Shown here piece by piece: positions 21,285-31,567 of a DNA stretch of 64,000 nt. Within the stretch, counting starts at the first letter, position 1, and each line of letters starts with the position of its first letter. The DNA is taken from positions 2,542,001-2,606,000 of the forward strand of contig NZ_AP025171.1 of the NCBI RefSeq assembly GCF_003402535.2, in the 5' to 3' direction. Under the pieces are notes generated by a model, which did not search any database, had not been told where the DNA came from, and worked only from the letters and a program-made list of their open reading frames with translations. Made by a program: the position numbers and the translations under genes. The DNA is from Cupriavidus sp. P-10. Its GTDB lineage: Bacteria > Pseudomonadota > Gammaproteobacteria > Burkholderiales > Burkholderiaceae.

Positions 21285-22186
21285 GGCTGGCTCCATTGCA
21301 CCGCGCCGCTGAGCCAGCAGCCCTGCGCGGTGCCGTCGGCGGCCACGCGCGGTGCCACCACGATCTCCGACGGGCGGCCCATGGTTTCACCCTGCCGTAC
21401 CGCCAGCACTGGCGCGACACCCCGAGAATTGCCGGCAAGGTGACCCCACAGCGCAGCCGCGGCAATACCGGTGGCGGCATCCTCCGGGTAGCCGGAAGAG
21501 CGGGGAAACTGCCGTGCATGCACCGCCCGCGTGGCCGGCGGCGTTGCCGGGTCGCCCGTTGCCGCGTCCGCGTACGGATACAGCCCGGTGGACCCGATCG
21601 CATCGCACAACGCCGCCATCCGTGCGAAGTCCGGCCGCAACGCGGCCAGCGCCGCCACGTCCGGCATCGCCACCAGTGTCTTGACGCGGCTGGTGCAGGC
21701 GTTGGTCATGGCAATGCCTGCACCATCGCCGGGCAGGCCCAGCACCGCGGCGACCGCCCGGCGCTGGGCCGCATCCAGCGCGCTCGCCTGCACCGGCGGC
21801 TGCGAAATCCACACCCGTTGCGCCGCGTCGTCCCAGCGCGCCGTCACGCTGCCGCTCAGCGTCTCGATGCGCGCGGCCGGCGTGGTCCAGCGGCCCCACT
21901 GCCGCAACGCCCACAACGCGCCCACCGTGGCATGGCCGCACATTTCCATCTCGTGCCGCGGCACGAAAAAGCGCAGGCGCAGGTCCGCCCCATCGGCCGA
22001 CGGCGGCAGCACAAAGGCGGATTCATGGCCGTGGCGCGCCGCAACCTGCTGCATGTCCGTCTCGGACATGCCTTGCGCATCGGCCACCAGCGGCACCGGA
22101 TTGCCGCCGCCGGGGCCGCGCACGAATACGTCGATCAGCGCGACGCGGCCGCGCGCTGGCATGGTGTGTCGCTGTGGCTTATTCAA
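21281..22186 (-). CDS. PhzF family isomerase/epimerase-like protein
   Basis: This 301-residue protein has the diaminopimelate-epimerase-like double fold of PhzF. Family blocks are DVFVRGPGGGNPVPLV near the start, the acidic residue in HGHESAFVLP where PhzF has its catalytic Glu, RFFVPRHEMEMCGHATVGALWAL, and GYPEDAATGIAAAALWGHL. PhzF isomerises dihydro-3-hydroxyanthranilate in phenazine synthesis, but most homologues have unknown substrates, and no other phenazine genes are here. The start at 22186 overlaps the end of the upstream Bug gene by eight bases; a second ATG eight codons in is possible. Confidence 0.88.
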   Translation of the reverse strand: MNKPQRHTMPARGRVALIDVFVRGPGGGNPVPLVADAQGMSETDMQQVAARHGHESAFVLPPSADGADLRLRFFVPRHEMEMCGHATVGALWALRQWGRWTTPAARIETLSGSVTARWDDAAQRVWISQPPVQASALDAAQRRAVAAVLGLPGDGAGIAMTNACTSRVKTLVAMPDVAALAALRPDFARMAALCDAIGSTGLYPYADAATGDPATPPATRAVHARQFPRSSGYPEDAATGIAAAALWGHLAGNSRGVAPVLAVRQGETMGRPSEIVVAPRVAADGTAQGCWLSGAVQWSQP

Positions 22187-23165
22187 TCGTCGCTCCCACG
22201 GACCGGGCAGTCGCGCCCCAGTAAGACAGGTCGTGCTGCACGGCGGCCAGCATCTCGGCAGGTGTGCCCGGCCGCGCCGTCACGCCCTTGTCCGCAAGTT
22301 CGCGGATAGTGTCCTTGTCCGCCAGCACCTGGTTGAGCACGTGGTTCATGCGCGCGATCACCGGCGCCGGCGTCCCGCGCGGAAACGCCAGTCCATACCA
22401 GAGCTGTTGCGCGAAGCCCGGCACCCCCTGGCTGGCGAAGGTCGGCACGTTGGGCAGCAGCGGCGTTGGCGCGGTCGTCGCGACGGCAACCAGCTTGTTG
22501 GCGCGGAGGTACGGCACAAGTCCCGCCGGGTTGTCGAACATCAGCTGCACCTGGCCGCCGATGAGGTCGGTATAGGCGGGCGCTGCGCCGCGATACGGCA
22601 CATGCGTGAGCGGCACTTTGGACAACGCCTGGAATTGCACCCCGATCAGGTGCGATACCGTGCCCACGCCAACCGAGGCAAAGCTGTGCTGCGCGAGCTT
22701 GTCGTGGCGCAGCCGGTCGAGCAGCGTCTTCACGTCAGGTGCCTGCAGTGCGCGATTGACTGCGAGCACATAAGGCGACGTGCCGATAAAGCCAGCGTAG
22801 GCAAAGTCGGTGGCGGGCTTGTACGGCAGCCTGGGATAGACGCTGGCGCTGACAGCGTGCGTGCTGGTCGTCGCCACGCCCACCACGTAGCCGTCCGGCG
22901 CGGCACGCGCCACGAACGTCGAGCCGATGGTGCCGCCCGCGCCACCGCGGTTGTCGATCACCACAGGCTGGCCAAGCGCCGCCTGCAGCTTGGGCTGGAT
23001 GGTGCGGACCAGCAGGTCGGTGCCGCCGCCGGCCGGAAACGGCACCACCAGCGTGACCGGCTTGGTGGGCCAGTCCTGGGCGACGGCGGCGCCGGCTGGA
23101 ACCAGGCAAAGCGCCCCGAGGATGCAGGCGGACAGATGGGGCACGAAGGGTGGCAGGGTTGCCAT
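22179..23165 (-). CDS. Bug family tripartite tricarboxylate transporter receptor
   Basis: This 328-residue periplasmic solute receptor has a signal peptide (about residues 1-29, ending AAVAQ) followed by the Bug hallmark DWPTKPVTLVVPFPAGGGTD. Other family blocks are VIDNRGGAGGTIGSTFVARAAPDGY, HVPYRGAAPAYTDLIGGQVQLMFDN and KLVAVATT. Bug proteins bind carboxylates or aromatic acids, often without a local TctA/TctB partner, as here. The ATG has an AAGGAGAACGCGCC site. It is the first gene of the Bug-PhzF-RidA operon. The ligand is unknown. Confidence 0.93.
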   Translation of the reverse strand: MATLPPFVPHLSACILGALCLVPAGAAVAQDWPTKPVTLVVPFPAGGGTDLLVRTIQPKLQAALGQPVVIDNRGGAGGTIGSTFVARAAPDGYVVGVATTSTHAVSASVYPRLPYKPATDFAYAGFIGTSPYVLAVNRALQAPDVKTLLDRLRHDKLAQHSFASVGVGTVSHLIGVQFQALSKVPLTHVPYRGAAPAYTDLIGGQVQLMFDNPAGLVPYLRANKLVAVATTAPTPLLPNVPTFASQGVPGFAQQLWYGLAFPRGTPAPVIARMNHVLNQVLADKDTIRELADKGVTARPGTPAEMLAAVQHDLSYWGATARSVGATIE

Positions 23166-23334
23166 GGCGCGTTCTCCTTGACTCGAACGGCTTGAGTCTA
23201 GGGACGGGGCACCCTGCGGCCAAACCGGCAGGCGACAGGTCTTGATCCGAAATCGGACAACGGCAATTGCCGCCCCGCCATGCCGCCGCGCCACTGGGGT
23301 AGCATGGGACCGCCCGATACCCACGGACACGACC

Positions 23335-23799
23335 ATGCTGACCAAGGCTCTCCTCGCATTCCTCCTGATGGCGCTTTGCGTATCGATCCACGCGATCGGC
23401 ATCATGGCGGCGTTTCACTGGCTCAAGTGGCGGATCCCGGCGGGGCCACGCTACTTCTGGCGCGCCACGCACGCGCTGATCAGCCTGGCGGCGTGCACGA
23501 TCCTGCTGCACCTGCTGCAGATCGTGGCATGGGGCCTGTTCTACTACTGGCGCGCAGGGTTGCCCGACCTGCATACGGCGCTCTACTTCAGCGCCGTGAC
23601 GTACACCACCACCGGCTATGGCGACGTGGTGCTGCCGCAGGAATGGCGGCTGGTGGGAGGCGTCGAAGCGCTGACCGGGATCCTGATGTGCGGCCTGTCG
23701 ACCGGCCTGTACTTTGCGTTCTTTTCCAGGGTGGTGAGCAAGGTGCTGCGCAAGGGGGACGACGAAGGCCCCGCACAAGGCGGGGCCGCACAGGGCTGA
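23335..23799 (+). CDS. Two-transmembrane potassium channel family protein
   Basis: This 154-residue membrane protein has an N-terminal helix, a second helix, a pore region and a last helix. The selectivity-filter sequence TTTGYGD at residues 91-97 marks it as a KcsA/Kch-like ion channel (Ion_trans_2). No RCK domain or ligand-binding domain follows, only a short basic tail, so any gating input is not visible. The start at 23335 is chosen because it directly precedes the first helix. It is divergent from the Bug operon and convergent with the DUF4410 gene. Confidence 0.88.
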   Translation: MLTKALLAFLLMALCVSIHAIGIMAAFHWLKWRIPAGPRYFWRATHALISLAACTILLHLLQIVAWGLFYYWRAGLPDLHTALYFSAVTYTTTGYGDVVLPQEWRLVGGVEALTGILMCGLSTGLYFAFFSRVVSKVLRKGDDEGPAQGGAAQG

Positions 23800-23824
23800 C
23801 CAAGCCCACCGGTGGGCGTGTGGC

Positions 23825-24589
23825 TCAGCGGGCCGCCGAGGCGGTCAGCCAGCCTTCTTCGGTGCTCGCGGCCGCGACCTGACTGGCGATCGAATTGCCC
23901 AGGCGCGTCGCATCGGCGGAGATCGAGTCATGCGTCATTTCCGTGGCGCCGTGCACACCGGCACCACCGGCAGCCGCCATCGCCACGTGCCCGGCCGCGG
24001 CACCGATGCCGGCGGTTTCGGCCACGCCCGGGATATGGCCGCTGTCGGCGTTGGCGACAAAGCTCTGCAGCGGGACCGGGGCGCCATTGGCGGGCTTGTA
24101 CGAGATGCGCACGTCGGCGCCGACTTCGCTCTTGCCGGCACCCAGGCCGATGAGCAGACGGCGGCGGCCGCTGCCTTCGTCGATCTTGCGGAAATCGCCT
24201 TCGACGATCAGTGCGTTGGCACCCGCCGGCGCCGGGGCATCGGAACGCACGGCGTTGAGGCCCATGCCGCGCAGTTGGCGGACGATCTCGTTGGCGACCT
24301 GATCGCGCGCTTCGGCTGCGGTCTGGCCTTGCGCATTGGCCGACGAGCCGCCGGCGGCCATCATCTTGACCTTCTGCGCCAGGCCACCGTCAAGCTTCAC
24401 CTGCCCGGCATCGGCGTCGAACGCGTGGACATAGATCACGTCGGCGTGCACGGCCTGCGTCAGGCCCATCTGGTTGATGCCGGTGACAGCGGCGTTGGCG
24501 TAGCCGGCGCCGAGCATGGCGGTGGCGGCGAGTGCGGCGATGGTCAGGCGCTTGGTTTGCTTGGCGATGGTCTGGAGAGCGTTGCGCAT
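23825..24589 (-). CDS. DUF4410 domain-containing exported protein
   Basis: This 254-residue protein has a signal peptide (about residues 1-34, ending GYANA) and matches DUF4410 proteins, small envelope proteins of unknown function. The recognisable pattern is IYVHAFDADAGQVKLDGG, then ANEIVRQLRGMGLNAVR, NALIVEGDFRKIDEGSGRRRLLIGLGAGKSEVGADVRI. That last block, with RxxRxxIGxGAGxS, is the family signature. The C-terminal third is Ala/Gly-rich and low in complexity. An AAGGAACCGAAT site precedes the ATG. It may be a lipid- or glycan-associated envelope protein; no function is assigned. Confidence 0.8.
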   Translation of the reverse strand: MRNALQTIAKQTKRLTIAALAATAMLGAGYANAAVTGINQMGLTQAVHADVIYVHAFDADAGQVKLDGGLAQKVKMMAAGGSSANAQGQTAAEARDQVANEIVRQLRGMGLNAVRSDAPAPAGANALIVEGDFRKIDEGSGRRRLLIGLGAGKSEVGADVRISYKPANGAPVPLQSFVANADSGHIPGVAETAGIGAAAGHVAMAAAGGAGVHGATEMTHDSISADATRLGNSIASQVAAASTEEGWLTASAAR

Positions 24590-24821
24590 ATTCGGTTCCT
24601 TCAGGTTGGCAGGTCGTTGCCGGTCGGTAGTGGAAAGCTGTCGCCGACATCGTTGCACCAGGAGATCGCAAACCATCGGGAGCTTCTTGTCGCGCTGCCT
24701 GCTTCGGTGTTTCCGTGTCTGGCCTCGCGGTGACGGAAGTATGGAAAAAACCCGCGCGCAGCGCCATCTGGGAATTATTTCGCGCCATGTCACGGCGCCG
24801 GGGGACGAGGTGGTGCCCGCG

Positions 24822-26171
24822 CTACGCCGCCGGTGCCTGCAGCGGCAGCGCCACCACTGCTTCGAGCCCGCCGCCATCGCGCGGGCGGAACTGCAGCGAG
24901 CCGCCGTGCAGCCGCGCGATGCGGTCGACGATGGCCAGCCCGAGCCCGGTGCCACCAGCGTGGCCGCGCGCGTTGGCGCCGCGGCTGAAAGGCGCCTTGA
25001 GCTGCTCCAGCTCGTGCGCGGCGATGCCGGTGCCGCGATCGCCAACGGCCACATAAGCGCACGCGGCATCGCGCCACGTGCGCACGCTGAAGCCCGACTT
25101 GCCGTAGACGACAGCGTTCTGCATCAGGTTCATCAGCAGCCGCATCAGGCTGACCGGGCGATAGGGAACCGGCGGCAATTCCGCCAGCGACAGCTCGAAC
25201 TCATGGCCCAGGCCGGCGAAGTCGGCGGCCAGTTGCGACACCAGGGCGTTGACGTCGCCGGGCTGGGGCTGCTCTTTCTCGCCGCTGCCGGCGTAGTCCA
25301 TGAACTGCTGCAGGATGGTCTCGATGTGGTCCAGGTAGCCCTCGGCCGAGGCGACGAAGGCATCGTCGGCGCCGCGCGGGATCGACATGGCCATGGCCAG
25401 GCGCAATTTGGTCAGCGGCGTGCGGATGTCGTGCGAGACACCCGCGAGCATCAGCGCCCGGGTCTGCTCGGCCTGCTGCAATGCCTGCGTCATCTGGTTG
25501 AAGGCGCTGCTGACCTGGGCGATCTCGGTCGGGCCGTCGGTCGGCAGCGGCGGCGGTGTCGAGCCCCCGCAAATGTCCTGCGCTGCACGCGCCAGGTCCT
25601 GCAGCGGCCGGTTCAGGTGGCGCTGGATCAGGTAGCCGGTCAGCGCCGCCAGCAGCGCCAGCGCGGTCGACAGCGCCAGCGCCGTGGCAATGCCGCCGGC
25701 GCGCACGTCATCGCTGATCGGCAGCCCGATCCAGCGGGGCGCGCCGCCCACATGCATGCGGATCCACAGCTGCTCGGCCTCGCCGGCCTGCCATCGCACC
25801 GGCATGTCGGCGGGAAGATGGCGGCGCAGGGCTTCCATGAAGACGTCGCGCTGCCAGGTGCGCAGCAGGTGTTGCAGGTCTGGCGCCGGCTTCTCGGCGG
25901 CGTGCGCGGGCTCCTGCGCCTGCGCGCCCATGCGCGTGGCCGTGGCACCGCTGGGATCAAGCGGCATTGCCGCCACCACGCGGTCGAGCGTGCGCACGTA
26001 ATCGGCAAAGACGATGGCGGCGCGCTCGATGCGCGGGCGCTGGACGTAGTGCAGCAGCACCGTCAGCGAACACGCCTGGGTGATGGCCACCAGCGCCACC
26101 AGCAGCAGGATATTGCGCGCCAGCAGCGAGCGTGGCAGCAGGCGCCTGAGCATGGGCGACGACCGCGTCAC
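24822..26171 (-). CDS. EnvZ-like sensor histidine kinase
   Basis: This 449-residue inner-membrane kinase has two membrane helices (about residues 18-40 and 160-185) flanking a periplasmic sensor. A HAMP region follows (LIQRHLNRPLQDLARAAQDI), then a HisKA domain with AGVSHDIRTPLTKLRLAM and a HATPase domain with NLMQNAVVYGK, GDRGTGIA and GGTGLGLAIVDRIARLHGG. The GTG start at 26171 gives a four-base overlap with the response regulator; an ATG at 26153 is an alternative. It belongs to the EnvZ/RisS type. The periplasmic signal is unknown. Confidence 0.93.
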   Translation of the reverse strand: MTRSSPMLRRLLPRSLLARNILLLVALVAITQACSLTVLLHYVQRPRIERAAIVFADYVRTLDRVVAAMPLDPSGATATRMGAQAQEPAHAAEKPAPDLQHLLRTWQRDVFMEALRRHLPADMPVRWQAGEAEQLWIRMHVGGAPRWIGLPISDDVRAGGIATALALSTALALLAALTGYLIQRHLNRPLQDLARAAQDICGGSTPPPLPTDGPTEIAQVSSAFNQMTQALQQAEQTRALMLAGVSHDIRTPLTKLRLAMAMSIPRGADDAFVASAEGYLDHIETILQQFMDYAGSGEKEQPQPGDVNALVSQLAADFAGLGHEFELSLAELPPVPYRPVSLMRLLMNLMQNAVVYGKSGFSVRTWRDAACAYVAVGDRGTGIAAHELEQLKAPFSRGANARGHAGGTGLGLAIVDRIARLHGGSLQFRPRDGGGLEAVVALPLQAPAA

Positions 26172-26881
26172 GAATCCACGCCGGCGACCAGCATGTAGCC
26201 GACGCCCCACACGGTCTTGATAAAGCGCGGCTTGGACGGATCGTCTTCGACGATCTGGCGCAGCCGGAGGATCTGCACGTCGATGCTGCGGTCGAGCGCG
26301 TCATGGTCGCGCCCACGCGCCCGCGCGAGCAGGTTCTCGCGGCTGACCGCACGGTTCGGCGACGAACCCAGCGCGTGCAGCAGCAGCATCTGCGCCGAAT
26401 GAACTTCGACCGGCTCGCCACCGCGCATCAGCGTCTGCTGGCCGACATCGAAGGTAAAGTCGCCAAAGCGCAGCCGCTGCGTAGTCACGGTGGGATCGCC
26501 GGCCGACATTTTCTGCCGCCGCAACAGCGCGCGGATGCGCGCCACCAGCTCGTCCGGCACGAAGGGCTTGGCAAGGTAGTCGTCGGCGCCCGTTTCCAGG
26601 CCGGCGACGCGGTCCATCGGGTCGCCCTTGGCCGTCAGCATCAGGATCGGCAGCGTGTGGCCCTCGGCCCGCAGGCGCTTGCAGATGGTGAGGCCATCCT
26701 CGGGCTCCATCATCAGGTCGAGCACCAGCAGGTCATGCGGCTCGCGCTGCAAGTACTTGTCGAGCTGCTTGCCGTCGGCCACCGCGCGCACGCGGAAGCC
26801 GTGCCCGGTCAGGAAGCGTTGCAGCATGTTGCGCAGCTCGGCTTCATCGTCGAGCACGACAATCCTGTTCACCTGTTCCAT
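26168..26881 (-). CDS. OmpR-like response regulator
   Basis: This 237-residue regulator has a receiver domain with phosphoacceptor Asp55 (LLVLDLMMEPEDG), acidic residues at 11-12 and Lys in YLAKPF. An OmpR/PhoB winged-helix output domain ends FIKTVWGVGYMLVAGVDS. The HTH contains SRENLLARARGRDHDALDRSIDVQILRLRQIVEDDP, which is close to the OmpR/RisA group. A GGAGACCCGTG site precedes the ATG. It overlaps the kinase gene by four bases, so the pair is one operon. Targets cannot be read from this window. Confidence 0.95.
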   Translation of the reverse strand: MEQVNRIVVLDDEAELRNMLQRFLTGHGFRVRAVADGKQLDKYLQREPHDLLVLDLMMEPEDGLTICKRLRAEGHTLPILMLTAKGDPMDRVAGLETGADDYLAKPFVPDELVARIRALLRRQKMSAGDPTVTTQRLRFGDFTFDVGQQTLMRGGEPVEVHSAQMLLLHALGSSPNRAVSRENLLARARGRDHDALDRSIDVQILRLRQIVEDDPSKPRFIKTVWGVGYMLVAGVDS

Positions 26882-26952
26882 CACGGGTCTCCGGCGATGC
26901 CGGCGTGCCGGCTTGCTGTCCCAAACTCGGCGCCAGGCTTGAGCGCATGGCC

Positions 26953-27036
26953 TCAGCGCGACTGCATCCCGGCACTTTGTGCATAGGCGCCTGCAGAAAC
27001 AATACACAACATAAGCACTGCAATCATCTTCCTCAT
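26953..27036 (-). CDS. Possible 27-residue secreted peptide
   Basis: A short minus-strand reading frame encodes MRKMIAVLMLCIVSAGAYAQ followed by SAGMQSR. The first 20 residues form a near-ideal signal peptide, with a basic start, a hydrophobic core and AYA before a predicted cut. The mature product would be only seven to eight residues, so it may be a real small exported peptide, a leader, or the stub of a decayed exported protein. It lies 71 bases upstream of the response regulator on the same strand and could be in the leader of that operon. No strong ribosome-binding site is visible. Confidence 0.35.
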   Translation of the reverse strand: MRKMIAVLMLCIVSAGAYAQSAGMQSR

Positions 27037-27101
27037 GATGGACTCGGTGGGCTGGCCGGTCTTTTTCCGGCGCTCTGCAATGGGTAACCGCCTCGTGGCG
27101 C

Positions 27102-28100
27102 TCAGACCACATGGGCGGGTACCCACACGCCGCCGGCCCAGTGGCCGGGGATCATGACGGCCGGACGGGCCACGTAGACCGCGCGCGGCGCGACATAGAT
27201 CGTGCGCGGCACCGGTGCGGCGACCACGACGCGGACCGGCGGCGGCGGGGCAACCACGACCTTGGCGGGCGGCGGCACGTACACCGTGGCGGGCGCCGGG
27301 GCCGGCACATAGACAGGCACCGGCGGCGGGGGCGGCGGCGTGACCACCACCGGCGGCGTGCTGACCGCCACCGTCGTACCCACCGTACCCACCGTACCGA
27401 CGGCAGCGACCGTTCCAACCGTTCCGACCGTGGTGACGGTAGTGCCGCCGGTCGTCACCGCCGCGCCGTGGACCACGGTAGTGCCGCCGCCGGTGGTCAC
27501 GACTCCCGGCGCCACGCTGGTGGCGCTGCCCGAGTGCGTAACGGTGCCGCCCTGCGCGCCGGTCCCGGTGCCGGAGCGGTAGCAGGTCGAGCCGGCGCAG
27601 TTGGTGGAAGCGGCGTGCCCGTAGCTATTGCCGTTTGCGCCAGTGACCGTGCCCGACGACGAATACTGGCCCACGCCTTCGCGGGTCACGCTGCCTGAAG
27701 TGGTGGCGGTCTGGCCATTGGGGCCGGTCAGGTCGCCACTGTGCGAACAGGTGCCGCCGGCGCAACTGGTGCTGCCGTCGTGCTGCACCGAGCGCCCGTT
27801 GGGACCGACGGCGGTGCCGCTGTTGCTGAACTGTCCCGGCGCGGTGCGCGTCACGGTGCCGGTGTTGGTGGCCAGGCCACCATGCGGCCCCTCGATGCCA
27901 CCGGCGTGCGAGCAGCTGCCGCCGCCGCAGGCGCCGATATGCCCGCTGCTGAACGTGCCGCGCGGCGTATAAGCCGTGCTGTGGCCACCGAATGCGGCAA
28001 AAGCGGGCGTGCTGGCCAGGATCACCAGTGCGCCACTGGCGATACCGAGCAGGCGGGGCAGGCGCAGGGAAGAGGCAAGATTGCTGAGGCGTTTCGTCAT
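27102..28100 (-). CDS. Low-complexity secreted protein with Gly/Ser/Cys repeats
   Basis: This 332-residue exported protein has a signal peptide (about residues 1-36, ending PAFA). Residues 37-180 contain repeated units of the form SxxCAGGTCSHSGxxxGPNG alternating with TxTGxVTRxxxGQYSSSG. Paired cysteines recur (CGGGSC, CAGGTC, CAGSTC), so disulfide-linked loops are likely. A Thr/Val/Gly stretch and a Pro-rich linker (VVVTPPPPPPVPVYVPAPAP) follow, then a C-terminal HWAGGVWVPAHVV, similar to a motif at the ends of other Cupriavidus/Ralstonia exported proteins. No enzyme domain is recognised. A surface or periplasmic structural role is a guess. Confidence 0.75.
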   Translation of the reverse strand: MTKRLSNLASSLRLPRLLGIASGALVILASTPAFAAFGGHSTAYTPRGTFSSGHIGACGGGSCSHAGGIEGPHGGLATNTGTVTRTAPGQFSNSGTAVGPNGRSVQHDGSTSCAGGTCSHSGDLTGPNGQTATTSGSVTREGVGQYSSSGTVTGANGNSYGHAASTNCAGSTCYRSGTGTGAQGGTVTHSGSATSVAPGVVTTGGGTTVVHGAAVTTGGTTVTTVGTVGTVAAVGTVGTVGTTVAVSTPPVVVTPPPPPPVPVYVPAPAPATVYVPPPAKVVVAPPPPVRVVVAAPVPRTIYVAPRAVYVARPAVMIPGHWAGGVWVPAHVV

Positions 28101-28352
28101 GGCAGGTCCTTCCGGTTCGTTTCATGCCGCGCTCCGTTGCGCGGCGACGGTCGAACTATAGGAAAGGGGCTGCAGCTTTTCGCGGTAAGAAAAATGTCGC
28201 GGTGTTACACCGCCCGCGGCCCGCCGGGCATGACATACGGCGAAATAATTGCCGCATGGCGCCGCACGGGTCCAGCCACTACATTTGCCTCACCGACGCA
28301 GCAAGCAGCAACCCGCAAGCCAAGCGTCCCACCTCACCGCACTGGACCCGAC

Positions 28353-29267
28353 ATGCACAACCTCGGCAAATTCACCCTCTACGTCACGGCGTTTATCGTG
28401 GCGGTCTCCCTGGTCGAAGCCTTCGTGCTGGCACGCAAGGCGAACCGTCAGGGCAAGGCCTATCCCTGGCATGAAGTCGCCCTGTCGCTCGCCGACCTGG
28501 TTGGCCGCAAGCTGCTGGCGCTGCTGCCGCTGTCGCTGGCCACGCCGGTGTTCGCGTTTGCCTGGCAGCACCGCCTCTTCACCGTCGAGATCAACAGCGC
28601 GCTGGCCGTGCTGCTGCTATTCCTCGGACAAGAGTTCTGCTACTACTGGTACCACCGCGCCTCGCACCGCATCCGCTTCTTCTGGGCGACGCACGCGGTG
28701 CACCACTCGCCGAACGAACTGACGCTGGGCACCGCCTATCGCCTTGGCTGGACCGGCAAGATCACGGGCACCGCCATCTTCTTCGCGCCGCTGGTCTTCC
28801 TGGGCGTTCGTCCTGAAGTGGTGCTGGCCACGGTGAGCCTGAACCTGCTGTACCAGTTCTGGCTGCACACCACCTGGATCCCCAAGCTGGGCTGGCTCGA
28901 ATACGTGTTCAACACCCCGTCGGCGCACCGCGTGCACCATGCCTCGAACATCGACTACCTCGATGCGAACTTCGGCGGCGTGCTGATCATCTTCGACCGC
29001 CTGTTCGGCACCTATGTGGCAGAGCGTGAAGACGAACCGTGCCGCTACGGCCTGGTCCACCCGACCACCACGCACAACCCGCTGGTCAACCAGTTCGAAC
29101 ACTGGATCGGCCTGGGCAAGGACATGGCCAATGCCGGCAGCCTGCTGAATGCGATTGGCTATCTGGTGATGCCCCCGGGCTGGACGCCGGATGGGTCGGG
29201 GGATACCACGGAAAGCCTGCGGCTGCAGGCGCAGGCTGGGGGGAAGGTGGCGGTGGAGATCAGGTAA
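28353..29267 (+). CDS. Sterol desaturase / fatty acid hydroxylase family protein
   Basis: This 304-residue membrane di-iron protein has the three histidine boxes of the superfamily: YHRASHR near residue 100, HAVHHSPNE near 115 and HRVHHASN near 193. Membrane helices lie in the first 90 residues and around 135-175. Members oxidise C-H bonds in lipids, sterols or carotenoids with O2; the substrate here is unknown. The ATG at 28353 starts directly before a membrane helix and is preferred to the long upstream open frame, which runs antisense to the secreted protein gene. A terminator hairpin follows 20 bases after the stop. Confidence 0.92.
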   Translation: MHNLGKFTLYVTAFIVAVSLVEAFVLARKANRQGKAYPWHEVALSLADLVGRKLLALLPLSLATPVFAFAWQHRLFTVEINSALAVLLLFLGQEFCYYWYHRASHRIRFFWATHAVHHSPNELTLGTAYRLGWTGKITGTAIFFAPLVFLGVRPEVVLATVSLNLLYQFWLHTTWIPKLGWLEYVFNTPSAHRVHHASNIDYLDANFGGVLIIFDRLFGTYVAEREDEPCRYGLVHPTTTHNPLVNQFEHWIGLGKDMANAGSLLNAIGYLVMPPGWTPDGSGDTTESLRLQAQAGGKVAVEIR

Positions 29268-29286
29268 TACCTGATGGATGCAGGTT

Positions 29287-29318
29287 AAAAAGCGCGGCAA
29301 ATGCCGCGCTTTGTCTTT
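29287..29318 (+). terminator. Rho-independent terminator after the desaturase-family gene
   Basis: AAAGCGCGGCA (29289-29299) pairs with TGCCGCGCTTT (29302-29312), followed by GTCTTTG. It is preceded by AAAA, so it may also work from the right for the minus-strand pobA gene, whose stop lies 45 bases further on. This is the clearest intrinsic terminator in the window. Confidence 0.8.
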
Positions 29319-29357
29319 GCTACCATCTACGCCCCGCGCGCCGCCGGTTTTGGCCGT

Positions 29358-31563
<2,206 letters not shown>

Positions 31564-31567
31564 TTGC

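Noticed and set aside
21281..22186. Phenazine biosynthesis from the PhzF-like protein
   Set aside because: No phzA-E or phzG genes are nearby and most PhzF homologues act elsewhere, so the name reflects only the fold.
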